DNA of 33,229 nucleotides from Rhizobiales bacterium 32-66-11 (GCA_002304505.1 NCEH01000134.1:1-33229), one strand, 5' to 3'; shown: positions 1-9,045, counted from the first letter of the stretch. The notes: generated from the letters alone by a model not told the origin. A program made the numbers and translations.

Positions 1-426
1 ATGGTCGAAGCCCAGCAGATGCAGCGTGCCGTGCACGACGAGATGCACCAGATGATCCTGCGGCCGCTTGTCCTCGGCTTGCGCCTCGGCCAGCACGGTC
101 TCCAGCGCCACGATGACATCGCCCAATGGCTCCGGCGTGACATCCTCGGGCACTTCGGCGGCGGGGAAGGACAAAACGTTGGTTGCCTTGTCTTTTTCGC
201 GCCATTGCCGGTTCAGCACGCGGATGCGCACATCATCCGTCAGGGTCACGCTCATCTCGGCCGCACGCGCGAACGTGTCGCCGCAGGCTGCAAGCGCGGC
301 CTGCGCGGCACGTTCCGCGAGCGCCGGAGCGTCCGGCACGCCGTCCCACCGCACATCCTCGACCAGAATGTCGACGGCGAACCGGTCCGGCGCCGGCGCG
401 TTGGCGGACATTGCGGCGCGCGCCAT
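1..426 (-). CDS. ybeY: Endoribonuclease YbeY (rRNA maturation factor), 3' end cut by window edge
   Basis: YbeY is a zinc-dependent single-strand endoribonuclease that acts in 16S rRNA 3'-end maturation and 70S ribosome quality control in the cytoplasm. The minus-strand frame starts at ATG 426 and gives 142 residues before the window ends. The signature HGTLHLLGFDH, whose three His bind the metal, occupies the last residues seen, the third His being residue 142. The upstream stretch containing NRQWREKDKATNVLSFP is also typical of the family. Usual length is about 150-170 aa, so only a short C-terminal tail is missing. The start lies one base after the phoH stop (TGA-G-ATG), so it is translationally coupled to phoH, its classical partner. 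In rhizobia a corC/hlyC-type gene and lnt often follow, but that part is outside the window. Confidence 0.93.
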   Translation of the reverse strand, partial: MARAAMSANAPAPDRFAVDILVEDVRWDGVPDAPALAERAAQAALAACGDTFARAAEMSVTLTDDVRIRVLNRQWREKDKATNVLSFPAAEVPEDVTPEPLGDVIVALETVLAEAQAEDKRPQDHLVHLVVHGTLHLLGFDH

Positions 427-427
427 C

Positions 428-1510
428 TCAGCCCGCCTTGGCGGCGATGCGCGCCGCCTCATGGGCCTCGTAGGCACCGACGATCCGCCCAACCAATTCG
501 TGCCGCACCACGTCGGCCGCCTTGAACTGGGTGATGCCCACGCTCTCGATCCCCTCAAGCAGACGCACCGCCTCCGCAAGGCCCGACGTCTGGCCCACCG
601 GCAGGTCGGTCTGGCTGGCGTCGCCGGTCACGATCATGCGCGAATTCTCGCCCAGGCGGGTCAGGAACATCTTCATCTGCATGGAGGTGGCGTTCTGCGC
701 CTCGTCCAGGATCACCGCCGCGTTGGAGAGCGTGCGGCCGCGCATGAAGGCGAGCGGCGCGATCTCGATCTCGCCGGTCTGCAACGCCCGCTCGACGAAG
801 GCGCGGTCCATCAGGTCATAGAGCGCATCGTAGATCGGACGCAGATAGGGATCGACCTTTTCCTTCATGTCGCCGGGCAGAAACCCGAGCCGCTCGCCCG
901 CCTCCACCGCCGGACGCGACAGGATGATGCGGTCCACCATGCGCCGCTCCAGGAGGTGCACGGCGTAAGCGACGGCGATCCAGGTCTTGCCGGTGCCGGC
1001 CGGGCCGGTGCCGAAGTTGAGCGTGTTGCGCTTGAGGGCGCGGATATAGGCGTCCTGCGCCGCCGTACGCGCCCGCACCGGGCGCCGCCGCAACTGGATC
1101 TCGTCGAACGCCTGCCCCTCGGCCGGGTCGAAATCGAACAGCGAACCCTGCGCCACCGCCTCGCGGATCGCGCCTTCCACGTCGCCGACGCTGATGTCGC
1201 GGCCGCGTTTCAGCGCCTCGTAGAGATGTTCCAGCACCTTGCGGGCCTGCTCGCAGCCCTCGCGCCCGCCTTCCAGGCTGACGTGATTGCCGCGCGAATC
1301 CGCCTTCACGCCGAGCTTGCGCTCGATCAGGGCGAGGTTGCGCCCGTAATGGCCGAACAGCAGGGTCGCCAGACGATTGTCGTCGAACGCGAGAACCACC
1401 TGGGCGGGGGTGTCCTCGCCATTGATGGCCCAGGGATCGCTGATGGCCGCCCGCGCGGGGGCCTGCGCCGAAGGAGAAGGACGGTCTTTATCGGCGCCGG
1501 ACTTTCGCAA
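428..1510 (-). CDS. phoH: PhoH-like ATPase
   Basis: This is a cytoplasmic PhoH/PhoL-family P-loop ATPase thought to work with YbeY in RNA metabolism. Its precise substrate is not established. With the start at TTG 1510 the protein is 360 aa, normal for the family. Walker A GPAGTGKT is at about residues 169-176, Walker B VILDEAQN at 266-273, and the conserved SRPAVEAGERLGFLPGD stretch lies between them at about 198-214. The open frame extends upstream into miaB. I chose the rare TTG because a strong GGAGG lies seven bases before it, whereas the upstream portion is only a shadow of miaB. The stop of miaB is two bases before this start, so the genes are coupled. Confidence 0.93.
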   Translation of the reverse strand: MRKSGADKDRPSPSAQAPARAAISDPWAINGEDTPAQVVLAFDDNRLATLLFGHYGRNLALIERKLGVKADSRGNHVSLEGGREGCEQARKVLEHLYEALKRGRDISVGDVEGAIREAVAQGSLFDFDPAEGQAFDEIQLRRRPVRARTAAQDAYIRALKRNTLNFGTGPAGTGKTWIAVAYAVHLLERRMVDRIILSRPAVEAGERLGFLPGDMKEKVDPYLRPIYDALYDLMDRAFVERALQTGEIEIAPLAFMRGRTLSNAAVILDEAQNATSMQMKMFLTRLGENSRMIVTGDASQTDLPVGQTSGLAEAVRLLEGIESVGITQFKAADVVRHELVGRIVGAYEAHEAARIAAKAG

Positions 1511-1512
1511 GC

Positions 1513-2898
1513 TCAAGCCTCCATGGCGGCGAACGCGGGTGCGTGCGCGGGCGGGGAAACAGCAACGACGCGGCCCGCGAGGCTGTTCGGCCCCACGTCC
1601 GTGATGGTGACGGTGACGAAGGCGCCGATGCCCACCGGCGGGTTGTTCACCACCACCGATTGGAGATAGGGCGAGCGGCCGATCATCTGGCCGTCCTGGC
1701 GGCCCGGCTTTTCCAGCAGCACATCCAAAGTGCGGCCGATCAAGGAGCGGTCGAAGGCGCGCTTGGAGGCTTCCAGCGCCTGCTGGAGGCGGGCGAGGCG
1801 CTCGGTCTTCACTTCTTCGGGCACCTGCAAATCCAGGTCCGCCGCCGGCGTGCCCGGACGCGGGCTGTATTTGAAGGAATAGGCGCCGGCAAATCCCACC
1901 GCGCGCACCAGGTCCATGGTCTCCTCGAACTCGGCGTCGGTCTCGCCGGGGAAGCCGACGATGAAATCGGTCGAAAGCGCCATGTCCGGCCGCGCGGCGC
2001 GCATGCGGGCGACGATATCGAGGAAGACATCCTTGCCGTGCTTGCGGTTCATGGCCGCCAGCACGCGGTCGGAGCCCGACTGCACCGGCAGATGCAGATA
2101 GGGCATCAAAGCCGGCAGGTCGCGATGGGCGGCGATGAGATCCTCGCCCATGTCGCGGGGATGGCTCGTGGTGTATCGCAGCCGCGCGATGCCCGGAATC
2201 TCGGCGAGCGCATGGACCAGGCGCGCCAGCGTCCACACCGCGCCATCCGGACCGAGGCCGTGGAAGGCGTTCACATTCTGGCCGATCAGGGTCAGCTCGC
2301 GCACGCCCTGGTCGGCGAGGCGCTCCGCCTCCGCCACGATCTTGGCCACCGGGCGGGAGACCTCGGCGCCGCGGGTATAGGGCACCACGCAGAAAGTGCA
2401 GAACTTGTCGCAGCCTTCCTGCACGGTGAGGAAGGCGGTCGGCCCGCGCTTGCGGGTGGCGGCATCGCTGGGCGCCGGGAGATGGTCGAACTTGTCCTCG
2501 ACCGGAAATTCGGTGTCGACGGCCCGCACGCCAGCCTTCACCTGCGCCAGCAGCTCGGGCAGGCGGTGATAGCTCTGCGGCCCCACCACCAGATCCACCA
2601 CCGGCGAGCGGCGCATGATCTCGGCGCCTTCCGCCTGGGCGACGCAGCCGGCCACGGCGACCAGCGTGTCGCGCCCGTCCTCGGCCTTGGCTTTGCGCAG
2701 CCGGCCCAGCTCGGAATAGACCTTTTCAGCCGCCTTCTCGCGGATATGGCAGGTGTTCAGGATGACGAGATCGGCATCGGCCGGATCGTTCGTCTCCACA
2801 TAGCCCTCGTTCGCCAGCGTGTCGGCCATACGATTGGAATCGTAGACGTTCATCTGGCATCCGAAGGACTTCACATAAAGCTTGCGGGGTTCGTGCAT
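1513..2898 (-). CDS. miaB: tRNA-2-methylthio-N6-dimethylallyladenosine synthase MiaB
   Basis: MiaB is a radical-SAM methylthiotransferase that converts i6A37 to ms2i6A37 in tRNAs reading UNN codons. It carries two 4Fe-4S clusters. The 461-aa protein shows the N-terminal cluster cysteines C14 (SFGCQMN), C50 (NTCHIREKA) and C85 (AGCVAQ), the radical-SAM motif CDKFCTFC at C163, C167 and C170, and a C-terminal TRAM-like stretch. An in-frame ATG at 2931 would add 11 residues. I prefer 2898 because homology (MHEPRKLYVKSFGCQMN) begins there, although the ribosome binding site for either start is unremarkable. It sits between plsC and phoH in the conserved alphaproteobacterial cluster. NfuA, encoded at the head of the cluster, is a plausible Fe-S donor to it. 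Confidence 0.95.
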   Translation of the reverse strand: MHEPRKLYVKSFGCQMNVYDSNRMADTLANEGYVETNDPADADLVILNTCHIREKAAEKVYSELGRLRKAKAEDGRDTLVAVAGCVAQAEGAEIMRRSPVVDLVVGPQSYHRLPELLAQVKAGVRAVDTEFPVEDKFDHLPAPSDAATRKRGPTAFLTVQEGCDKFCTFCVVPYTRGAEVSRPVAKIVAEAERLADQGVRELTLIGQNVNAFHGLGPDGAVWTLARLVHALAEIPGIARLRYTTSHPRDMGEDLIAAHRDLPALMPYLHLPVQSGSDRVLAAMNRKHGKDVFLDIVARMRAARPDMALSTDFIVGFPGETDAEFEETMDLVRAVGFAGAYSFKYSPRPGTPAADLDLQVPEEVKTERLARLQQALEASKRAFDRSLIGRTLDVLLEKPGRQDGQMIGRSPYLQSVVVNNPPVGIGAFVTVTITDVGPNSLAGRVVAVSPPAHAPAFAAMEA

Positions 2899-3021
2899 GT
2901 TTCGCGTTCTGCCAACTCCACCATCGCGCATGGGCGCGACGCTCCCGTGACGCCTGCGCAGTCCGCCCCCGATTGAAAACCTGGAACGTTCGTCTTACCG
3001 GCAAAATGGCGTTTTGGGAAC

Positions 3022-3990
3022 TCAGACCGCAGGGGCACGGCCCATCAAACTCGTCTCGCTGAGCCGGCGCACGGCCTCTTCGCTCGCCTTGGTCACAAGC
3101 TTGCGATCCGCCGCGCCGTCGAGCGCCTCGGGTTCACCGAAGGTCACCTCCACATCGATGGCGCCCTGCCGCAAGACTTCCAGCAGATGGGGCGCAAGAT
3201 CCATGTCGCCGAACCAGGCGGCGATCCCGCGATGGGACCGCCCCATGGGAATGCCCTGGATCTTCACATAGGCGACGCACAGCGGCTGGACCAGCACCTT
3301 GCCATTGGCCTCGAAGGTCTCGCGCACCGCCCCCACCAGCGCCGAGCGAAACGGCAGCACGCGGTTGCCGTCGCTCGAGGTTCCCTCCGCGAACAGCACC
3401 ACCGGATCGCCCTCCGCCAGGCGCGCGGCGATGGTGGCATTGACCTGCCCGGTGGCGTGGCGGCGCTGGCGATCGACGAAGATGGTGCGCTGGAAGGCGG
3501 CCAGCAGGCCGATCAACGGCCAGCGCGACACCTCGCTCTTAGCGACGAACACCAGCGGCGTCAGCGATCCCAGCACGCAGATGTCGAGCCAGGACGCATG
3601 GTTGGACAGCAACAGCAAGGGCCGCCCGGCGGCCGGCGCGCCGCGCACATGCCGGCGCACGCCGATCAGGAACAGGATGATGCGGTGGTAAAGCAGCGGG
3701 ATGATGCGCCGGCTGGGCAGGTGCAGCTTCAGCGATACCCATTGCAAGGGAATGCCGATCGCCGTGACGAGGCCGACCAGCGTCAGGATCACCCCCACAC
3801 GCACGGTATCGAAGAAACGGCCGAGGCGCGGCTGATCCGGTCCGAGGTCGGGCATGGGCTCGGCATCGAAGGTGGAGCGCGGCATCGGCTCCGCCGAATG
3901 GCCGAAGAACGAGCGGTGCTTGCGCGCGCGCTTCGCCCGCCCGCCCGCCAGCTCGTCGAAAATATTGATCTCCTCCCGGGGGGCGCTCAC
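3022..3990 (-). CDS. plsC: 1-acyl-sn-glycerol-3-phosphate acyltransferase (PlsC-like)
   Basis: This is a membrane-associated lysophospholipid acyltransferase of the PlsC family, which adds the second acyl chain in phosphatidic acid synthesis. Related proteins acylate ornithine or other lyso-lipids, so the exact substrate is not certain. The 322-aa protein has a charged N-terminal extension of about 70 residues, a hydrophobic segment (about 73-95), and the ordered motifs NHASWLD (catalytic His and Asp), FVDRQRR and EGTSSDG. The start codon overlaps the fur stop by four bases (ATGA), so the two are translationally coupled. A 123-bp gap separates it from miaB downstream. Confidence 0.88.
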   Translation of the reverse strand: MSAPREEINIFDELAGGRAKRARKHRSFFGHSAEPMPRSTFDAEPMPDLGPDQPRLGRFFDTVRVGVILTLVGLVTAIGIPLQWVSLKLHLPSRRIIPLLYHRIILFLIGVRRHVRGAPAAGRPLLLLSNHASWLDICVLGSLTPLVFVAKSEVSRWPLIGLLAAFQRTIFVDRQRRHATGQVNATIAARLAEGDPVVLFAEGTSSDGNRVLPFRSALVGAVRETFEANGKVLVQPLCVAYVKIQGIPMGRSHRGIAAWFGDMDLAPHLLEVLRQGAIDVEVTFGEPEALDGAADRKLVTKASEEAVRRLSETSLMGRAPAV

Positions 3991-4415
3991 GAGGGGTCCT
4001 CGTCCAGCGGCAGGACATGCAGCTCAAGGCGGTGCCCGACAAGGCGATAGCCGAGCCGGCGCGCGATCTCTTCCTGAAGCCGCTCGATTTCCTCGGAGCG
4101 GAACTCGATCACCTTGCCGCTGCGCAGATCGATGAGATGGTCGTGATGTTCCTCGGGCACCGGCTCATAGCGGGCCCGGCCGTCACCGAACTCGTGGCGC
4201 TCAATAATCCCGGCATCCTCGAACATTTTCACCGTGCGATAGACGGTGGAGATCGAGATATTGTCGTCGATGGCGCTGGCGCGGCGATACAATTCCTCGA
4301 CATCGGGATGGTCCTCGGCGGCCGTGAGCACGCGCGCGATCACCCGCCGCTGGTCGGTCATGCGCATGCCCTTGGCGGCGCAGGCGTGCTCGATGGCACT
4401 GATGATGTCGCTCAA
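3987..4415 (-). CDS. fur: Fur-family metalloregulator (Fur/Mur type)
   Basis: This is a cytoplasmic, metal-responsive transcription factor. In rhizobia the Fur orthologue usually acts as Mur, the manganese-responsive repressor, while iron control has passed to Irr and RirA, so Mur function is a reasonable inference. The 142-aa protein contains a winged-helix region (MTDQRRVIARVL through STVYRTVKMFEDAGIIERHEF) and the metal-binding stretch EEHHDHLIDL followed by VIEFRSEEIE. No C-terminal CxxC pair is present, which is common for alphaproteobacterial members. It lacks the haem-regulatory pattern of Irr. I chose TTG at 4415 because AGGA lies eight bases upstream and homology begins there. A longer frame back to 4487 exists but lacks support. 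Confidence 0.87.
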   Translation of the reverse strand: MSDIISAIEHACAAKGMRMTDQRRVIARVLTAAEDHPDVEELYRRASAIDDNISISTVYRTVKMFEDAGIIERHEFGDGRARYEPVPEEHHDHLIDLRSGKVIEFRSEEIERLQEEIARRLGYRLVGHRLELHVLPLDEDPS

Positions 4416-4494
4416 GAGCCAATCCTCACTCAAATCGCCGCTCTTATCGCCGCCCGCGCCGGTCCTCGCAAGGCATGCCCCGTGCAACCTCGGG

Positions 4495-4971
4495 TCACAG
4501 ATCCCGGCGCATCACCAGCGCATCGGTTCCGCCGGCATAATAGCCCCTGCGGCGGCCGCTCTCCACATAGCCGAGGGCACGATAGAGTCGCAACGCGGCC
4601 TGGTTGCTTTCCTCCACCTCCAGATGGGAGACCGAAACGCCCTCGCAAACCAGCCGCCGCAGATGATGATCCAGCAGCAGCGCGCCATACCCCTTGCCGC
4701 GCGCGGAGGGCAGCACGGCCAGCGAAAGAATCTCCGCTTCCGGCGCCACCACGTGGGACAGGATGAAGCCGATGGGCGGCGTTTTGGGCGCAGCGCACAG
4801 CAGGTGCCCCCGCGCCGCGCGCTCGCTCAGCAGGCGTTCGAACTCGTCGACGCCCCAGCCGCGATGGAAGGAGGCGGCATGGATGCGCGCCAGATGCTCG
4901 CTGTCCCGCGCCTCCGCCGCGCGGATATAAGGCGGCCGTGGCCGCGCGGAGAACAGCCCCAGCAGGCTCAC
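4495..4971 (-). CDS. rimI: Ribosomal-protein-alanine N-acetyltransferase RimI (GNAT)
   Basis: This is a GNAT-fold acetyltransferase that by family acetylates the N-terminal alanine of ribosomal protein S18. Substrate breadth in alphaproteobacteria is not settled. The 158-aa protein shows the acetyl-CoA-binding loop in LAVLPSARGKGYGALLL (R/Q-x-x-G-x-G/A pattern), and the characteristic EVEESNQAALRLYRALGY segment. It overlaps tsaB by four bases (4968-4971), giving the tsaB-rimI pair seen in many bacteria. A 79-bp gap separates it from fur. Confidence 0.9.
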   Translation of the reverse strand: MSLLGLFSARPRPPYIRAAEARDSEHLARIHAASFHRGWGVDEFERLLSERAARGHLLCAAPKTPPIGFILSHVVAPEAEILSLAVLPSARGKGYGALLLDHHLRRLVCEGVSVSHLEVEESNQAALRLYRALGYVESGRRRGYYAGGTDALVMRRDL

Positions 4972-5651
4972 CGCCGTGCGATCCGCGCCCCGTCCTGGGG
5001 CTTGGCGTCGGGGGCACGCAGATACAGCGGGCGCGGCTCGGCCCGCGCCGGGTCCGCCACGGCGCCCAGCCGGGCCACCCAGGCTACGTCGGGCGCCGGC
5101 TGCACATCGACGCTGAAGGGCGCCGTCTCGCCCGGCGGCCAGGCCTCGGCCACCAAAGCGGCGCCCGAGCCGACAAGGCGAATGGCGCCGATGGCGGCGG
5201 AGCGCGCCGCGTCCTTGGCCGCCATGATGCGCGGCGCGATCAGGGTGCGCCCGCCGGCGCCGAACATCTGCAGGAACACATGGCCGTGCCGCGCGTCGAT
5301 CGCGCTCACCACCGGCAAGCTATCGTCCATGGCGAGAAACGGCGCGGCGAGGGCGGCAAGGGTGGTGACCCCCACCACCGGGCGGCGCGCCGTGAGCCCG
5401 AAGCCGCGCGCGGCCGAAAGGCCCACCCGCAGCCCCGTAAAGCTGCCCGGACCGACGGTCACGGCGATGCGCCCCAGGGCGGGGAAATCCAGCCCCGCAT
5501 CCGCCATCACCTGTTCGACGATGGGAATCAGAGCTTCGGCGTGTCCGCGCTCCATGAGCAGCGAATCGCCCGCGACGATGGAGTCGCTTTCCGCGTCCAG
5601 CACGGCCACCGAACAGGCGGTCAGTGCGGTATCTATGGCAAGAACTAGCAT
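4968..5651 (-). CDS. tsaB: tRNA threonylcarbamoyladenosine biosynthesis protein TsaB
   Basis: TsaB is an ASKHA-fold partner of TsaD and TsaE in forming the t6A37 modification of ANN-decoding tRNAs in the cytoplasm. The 227-aa protein begins MLVLAIDTALTACSVAV, the usual phosphate-1 region, and has the GPGSFTGLRVGLSAARG motif that defines the family. The frame is open for another 13 codons upstream, but homology and length point to ATG 5651. It is followed by rimI with a four-base overlap. nfuA lies about 110 bp upstream in the same direction. Confidence 0.92.
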   Translation of the reverse strand: MLVLAIDTALTACSVAVLDAESDSIVAGDSLLMERGHAEALIPIVEQVMADAGLDFPALGRIAVTVGPGSFTGLRVGLSAARGFGLTARRPVVGVTTLAALAAPFLAMDDSLPVVSAIDARHGHVFLQMFGAGGRTLIAPRIMAAKDAARSAAIGAIRLVGSGAALVAEAWPPGETAPFSVDVQPAPDVAWVARLGAVADPARAEPRPLYLRAPDAKPQDGARIARR

Positions 5652-5760
5652 GATGAATGTGGACGCCCGAATCCCGCGCTCACAATCCATCGAAAATGCA
5701 TCTGACGGAAGGGGATAGTGCCAAATCCCCGCTCACCACCGCAAATCAGCGGGGCATAGC

Positions 5761-6321
5761 TCAGACCGGACGCACCTCGACCACCTCGGGCACGAAGTGC
5801 CGCAGCAGGTTTTCGATGCCGTTCTTCAGCGTCGCGGTGGACGAGGGGCAACCCGAGCACGAGCCCTTCATGTTCAGGAACACGACGCCTTCCTTGAAGC
5901 CGCGGAAGGTGATGTCGCCGCCGTCATTGGCCACCGCCGGGCGCACCCGCGTCTCGATCAATTCCTTGATGGTCGCGACCGTATCCGTATCCGCCTCGGC
6001 GAAGAATTCGTCGGCATCATCGCCATCCGCCGCCGCGCCATCGGCGAGCACCGGCACGCCGGACATGAAATGCTCCATGATGGCGCCGAGGATTGCGGGC
6101 TTCATATGCGCCCAATCCCCGCCGGTCTTGGTCACGGTGATGAAATCCGAGCCGAGGAACACGCCGCCCACGCCGTCCACGTCGAACAGGCGCTGGGCGA
6201 GCGGGGAACGGCCGGCCTCCTCGGAGGTCTTCAGATCGAGCGTGCCCTCGCCGAGGACGTCGCGGCCCGGGAGGAACTTCAGCGTCGCCGGATTGGGCGT
6301 CGGCTCCGTCTGGATGAACAT
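5761..6321 (-). CDS. nfuA: NfuA/NifU-type Fe-S cluster scaffold or carrier
   Basis: This is an Nfu-type carrier that receives 4Fe-4S or 2Fe-2S clusters and hands them to client enzymes. The 186-aa protein has an N-terminal Nfu_N domain (MFIQTEPTPNPATLKFLPG) and a C-terminal NifU-like domain with the cluster-binding CSGC at C155 and C158. ATG 6321 is chosen over ATG 6330 because AGGA lies eight bases before 6321 but would abut the earlier codon. It is the first gene of the leftward housekeeping cluster. MiaB in the same cluster is a likely client. An AT-rich hexamer, TATATA, lies at 6363-6368 and could belong to its promoter, but I see no convincing -35 partner. Confidence 0.92.
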   Translation of the reverse strand: MFIQTEPTPNPATLKFLPGRDVLGEGTLDLKTSEEAGRSPLAQRLFDVDGVGGVFLGSDFITVTKTGGDWAHMKPAILGAIMEHFMSGVPVLADGAAADGDDADEFFAEADTDTVATIKELIETRVRPAVANDGGDITFRGFKEGVVFLNMKGSCSGCPSSTATLKNGIENLLRHFVPEVVEVRPV

Positions 6322-6545
6322 GGTTCGCATCCTTGCGCGAAAGGGTGGCGGCCTGCGCCGCGTATATAGTGCTCAAGATAAGGTGCCGGGCCGCAAACTG
6401 AAAGGGCCGTGCCAAATCGGCACGCCGACACCAACGGACGAACCCCGCGGGGGAACGCGTCGGGAACGAAGCGGGGGCGAATCGCCGGCTCGCGCCCTAT
6501 GCCCTTTTGTTCTGCACCTTGCGAGTTCTGCGCCGTCCGGCTGAC

Positions 6546-6573
6546 CTTGCGGGACCTGGGCCGCATTCCCATC
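6546..6573 (+). promoter_or_regulatory. Possible heat-shock (sigma-32 type) promoter of htpX
   Basis: CTTGCG at 6546-6551 and CCCATC at 6568-6573 are separated by 16 bases. This resembles the alphaproteobacterial RpoH pattern (CTTG... with a CCCAT-type -10). It lies about 45 bases before the htpX start, and htpX is a heat-shock gene in many bacteria. The match is partial, and the assignment rests on pattern recall only. The remainder of the 297-bp divergent gap between nfuA and htpX (6322-6618) shows nothing else I can name. Confidence 0.35.
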
Positions 6574-6618
6574 CTATGACAGGATATCGGGCGGCGTGGC
6601 CGCCTCGTGGAGGAGAGA

Positions 6619-7572
6619 ATGAATTATCTGAAGACGGCGATCCTGCTGGCGGGCCTGACCGCTCTGTTCATGGCCGTCGGCTTCGCCCTCGGGGGCACCA
6701 GCGGCATGTTCATCGCGTTCCTGGTGGCCGCCGCCATGAACGTGTTCAGCTATTGGAATTCGGACAAGATGGTCCTGCGCATGTATGGCGCGCGGGAAGT
6801 GGACGATCGCACCGCGCCGGAGCTGGTGTCCATGGTGCGCGAGCTTGCGGCGCGGGCGCAATTGCCCATGCCCAAGGTCTATATCATGGACAATCCCCAG
6901 CCGAACGCCTTCGCGACCGGGCGCAATCCGCAGAATGCCGCGGTGGCCGCCACCACCGGCCTGTTGCAGATGCTGACCCGCGAGGAGGTCGCCGGCGTGA
7001 TGGCGCACGAGCTGGCACACGTGAAGCATCACGATACGCTGACCATGACGATCACCGCCACCTTCGCCGGCGCCATTTCCATGCTGGCGAACTTCGGCCT
7101 GTTCTTCGGCGGTGGAAATCGCGAGAACAATTCGCCGTTCGGCATGGTCGGCACCATCCTCATGGCGATCCTCGCCCCGATCGCCGCAATGGTGGTGCAG
7201 ATGGCGGTCTCGCGCTCGCGCGAATATGTGGCGGACCGGACCGGCGCGGAAATCTGCGGCCATCCCATGGCGCTTGCCGCCGCGCTCGCCAAGATCTCCG
7301 GCGCCGCGCACCGGATCCCGAACTATGAGGCCGAAGGCCACCCCGCCACCGCCCATATGTTCATCATCAATCCCTTGTCGGGCGAGCGGATGGACAATCT
7401 GTTCTCCACCCACCCGGCCACCGAGAACCGCATCGCTGCGCTGCGCCAGCTGGCGCAGGAGATGGGCACGCGCGGCTTCACGAGCGCTCCCGCCGCCGCG
7501 CCCGTCGGCCCCGCGCCGCGCGGTCCCTGGGGCGGCACCGGCGGCCCACAGCGCCGCGGACCCTGGGGCTGA
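6619..7572 (+). CDS. htpX: Membrane zinc metalloprotease HtpX
   Basis: HtpX is an inner-membrane M48-family zinc protease that degrades misfolded membrane proteins together with FtsH. The 317-aa protein has two N-terminal membrane segments (about 5-25 and 28-46), the zinc motif HELAH at residues 130-134, the third zinc ligand in SREYVADR near residue 205, and another hydrophobic pair around 143-190. The C-terminus is a Gly/Pro-rich tail (PRGPWGGTGGPQRRGPWG), a common feature of rhizobial HtpX. The start ATG 6619 follows GGAGGAGAGA directly. An upstream GTG/ATG in frame would add only four residues and lacks a ribosome binding site. A possible heat-shock promoter lies just upstream. Confidence 0.94.
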   Translation: MNYLKTAILLAGLTALFMAVGFALGGTSGMFIAFLVAAAMNVFSYWNSDKMVLRMYGAREVDDRTAPELVSMVRELAARAQLPMPKVYIMDNPQPNAFATGRNPQNAAVAATTGLLQMLTREEVAGVMAHELAHVKHHDTLTMTITATFAGAISMLANFGLFFGGGNRENNSPFGMVGTILMAILAPIAAMVVQMAVSRSREYVADRTGAEICGHPMALAAALAKISGAAHRIPNYEAEGHPATAHMFIINPLSGERMDNLFSTHPATENRIAALRQLAQEMGTRGFTSAPAAAPVGPAPRGPWGGTGGPQRRGPWG

Positions 7573-7677
7573 TGGGACGGGCGGAAAATACGCGGATCAG
7601 GTGAAATTGAGGGTGCGGCAGGTACGGAAACCCCTGGCGAGGTTGCCAAGCGCCCCGCATGGCTCTAGGTGCGCGCA

Positions 7678-9045
7678 ATGAAAACCCCGTCCCGCCCGAG
7701 ATCCGCCGCCCGAACCGCCCCCCGCTCGCCCGAGCGGCGCCCGCCGGAAGCTGCCGGCCTGCGCGCGCGCCTTGTCGCCGCCGATGCCCTGGACCGCGTG
7801 CTGCGCGGCGGCACCGCGCTGGAAGACGCGCTCGAAAATGCCGCCGGCCTCGAGCCGCGCGACCGGGCGCTCGCCTTCCGCATCGTCGCAACCGCGCTGC
7901 GCCGCCTCGGCACGTTGCGCGCGGTGGTCGGCCCCATGCTGGACCGCGGGTTTCCGAAATCCGCACCCAAGGTTGAAACCGTGCTGCTGGTGGGCGCCGC
8001 GCAGATCCTGTTCATGGACGTGCCGGATCATGCGGCGGTCGGGCTTTCGGTGGAAATCGCGCGCGGCGACGGCACCACCTCGGGCTTCGCGGGCCTCATC
8101 AATGCGGTCCTGCGCCGTCTGACCCGCGAGGGCGCCGAGCGCCTCGCCGCGATTGATGCGCTGGCCGCCGACACGCCCGACTGGCTGCGCCAGCGCTGGA
8201 CGAAAACCTATGGCGCCGAACGCGCCGCCGCCATCTGCGCCATGCATGCGCACGAACCGGCCCTCGATCTCACGGTGAAATCCGATCCCGAAGGCTGGGC
8301 GCTGAAATTGGGGGGCGAGGTGCTGCCCACCGGCACCGTGCGCATTCTCCATGCCGGCCCGGTGCGGGCCCTGCCCGGCTATGAGGACGGCGAATGGTGG
8401 GTGCAGGACGCCGCCGCCGCCCTGCCCGCCCGCCTGCTCGGTGATGTGAGCGGCCTGAACGTCCTCGATTTGTGCGCGGCACCCGGCGGCAAGACCGCCC
8501 AGCTTGCCGCGGCGGGGGCGCGCGTGACCGCGCTCGACCGCTCCGGCCAGCGCCTGGTGCGCCTCTCGGAGAATCTGGCCCGCCTCAAGCTCTCGGCAGA
8601 AGTTGTGGAGGCGGATGCGGCGGAATTTTCCGGCGGCCCCTATGACGCGATCCTGCTCGATGCCCCCTGCACCGCCACCGGCACCTTGCGCCGCCACCCC
8701 GACATCGCCTGGAACAAACGGCCCGGCGACATCGCCGGCCTCGCCGAGCTTCAGGCCCGGCTGCTCAACCACGCGCTGGATTTGCTGACGCCCGGCGGCG
8801 TGCTGGTCTATTCCACCTGCTCGCTGGAGCCGGAGGAAGGCGAAACCCAGATCGCCCGGCTGCTTTCCGCCCGTCCCGATGCGGAAAGAGCCCCCCTGAG
8901 CGCAGAAGATGTGCCCGGCATCGCCGCGTTCATCACTCCTCAAGGTGATTTGCGCACTGTGCCCAGTGATTGGGTGCGGGGAGAGCCGGAGCGGTCCGGC
9001 CTCGACGGCTTCTTTGCCGCACGGAGCACGCGCCGTCGGGGGTAG
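7678..9045 (+). CDS. rsmB: 16S rRNA (cytosine-5)-methyltransferase RsmB/Fmu-like
   Basis: This is a cytoplasmic SAM-dependent RNA m5C methyltransferase, by family acting on C967 of 16S rRNA. The 455-aa protein has an N-terminal NusB-like RNA-binding domain (about 30-160), then the SAM-binding motif VLDLCAAPGGKTAQL at 262-276, motif IV LLDAPCTATGTLRRHP with C331, and motif VI YSTCSLEPEEGE with the second conserved cysteine, C381. ATG 7678 is preferred. GTG 7669 in the same frame is possible. The ribosome binding site is weak in either case. It is followed after nine bases by the heparinase-family gene and then purH, an order common in rhizobia. The 105-bp gap before it contains no clear terminator for htpX. 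Confidence 0.92.
   Translation: MKTPSRPRSAARTAPRSPERRPPEAAGLRARLVAADALDRVLRGGTALEDALENAAGLEPRDRALAFRIVATALRRLGTLRAVVGPMLDRGFPKSAPKVETVLLVGAAQILFMDVPDHAAVGLSVEIARGDGTTSGFAGLINAVLRRLTREGAERLAAIDALAADTPDWLRQRWTKTYGAERAAAICAMHAHEPALDLTVKSDPEGWALKLGGEVLPTGTVRILHAGPVRALPGYEDGEWWVQDAAAALPARLLGDVSGLNVLDLCAAPGGKTAQLAAAGARVTALDRSGQRLVRLSENLARLKLSAEVVEADAAEFSGGPYDAILLDAPCTATGTLRRHPDIAWNKRPGDIAGLAELQARLLNHALDLLTPGGVLVYSTCSLEPEEGETQIARLLSARPDAERAPLSAEDVPGIAAFITPQGDLRTVPSDWVRGEPERSGLDGFFAARSTRRRG

Noticed and set aside
68..1669. 533-codon plus-strand open frame opposite phoH and ybeY
   Set aside because: Antisense shadow of two unambiguous genes.
7643..7671. TTGCCA-17 bases-TAGGTG as a promoter for rsmB
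   Set aside because: The -10 is poor and transcription would start on or after the ATG. It is too weak to list.
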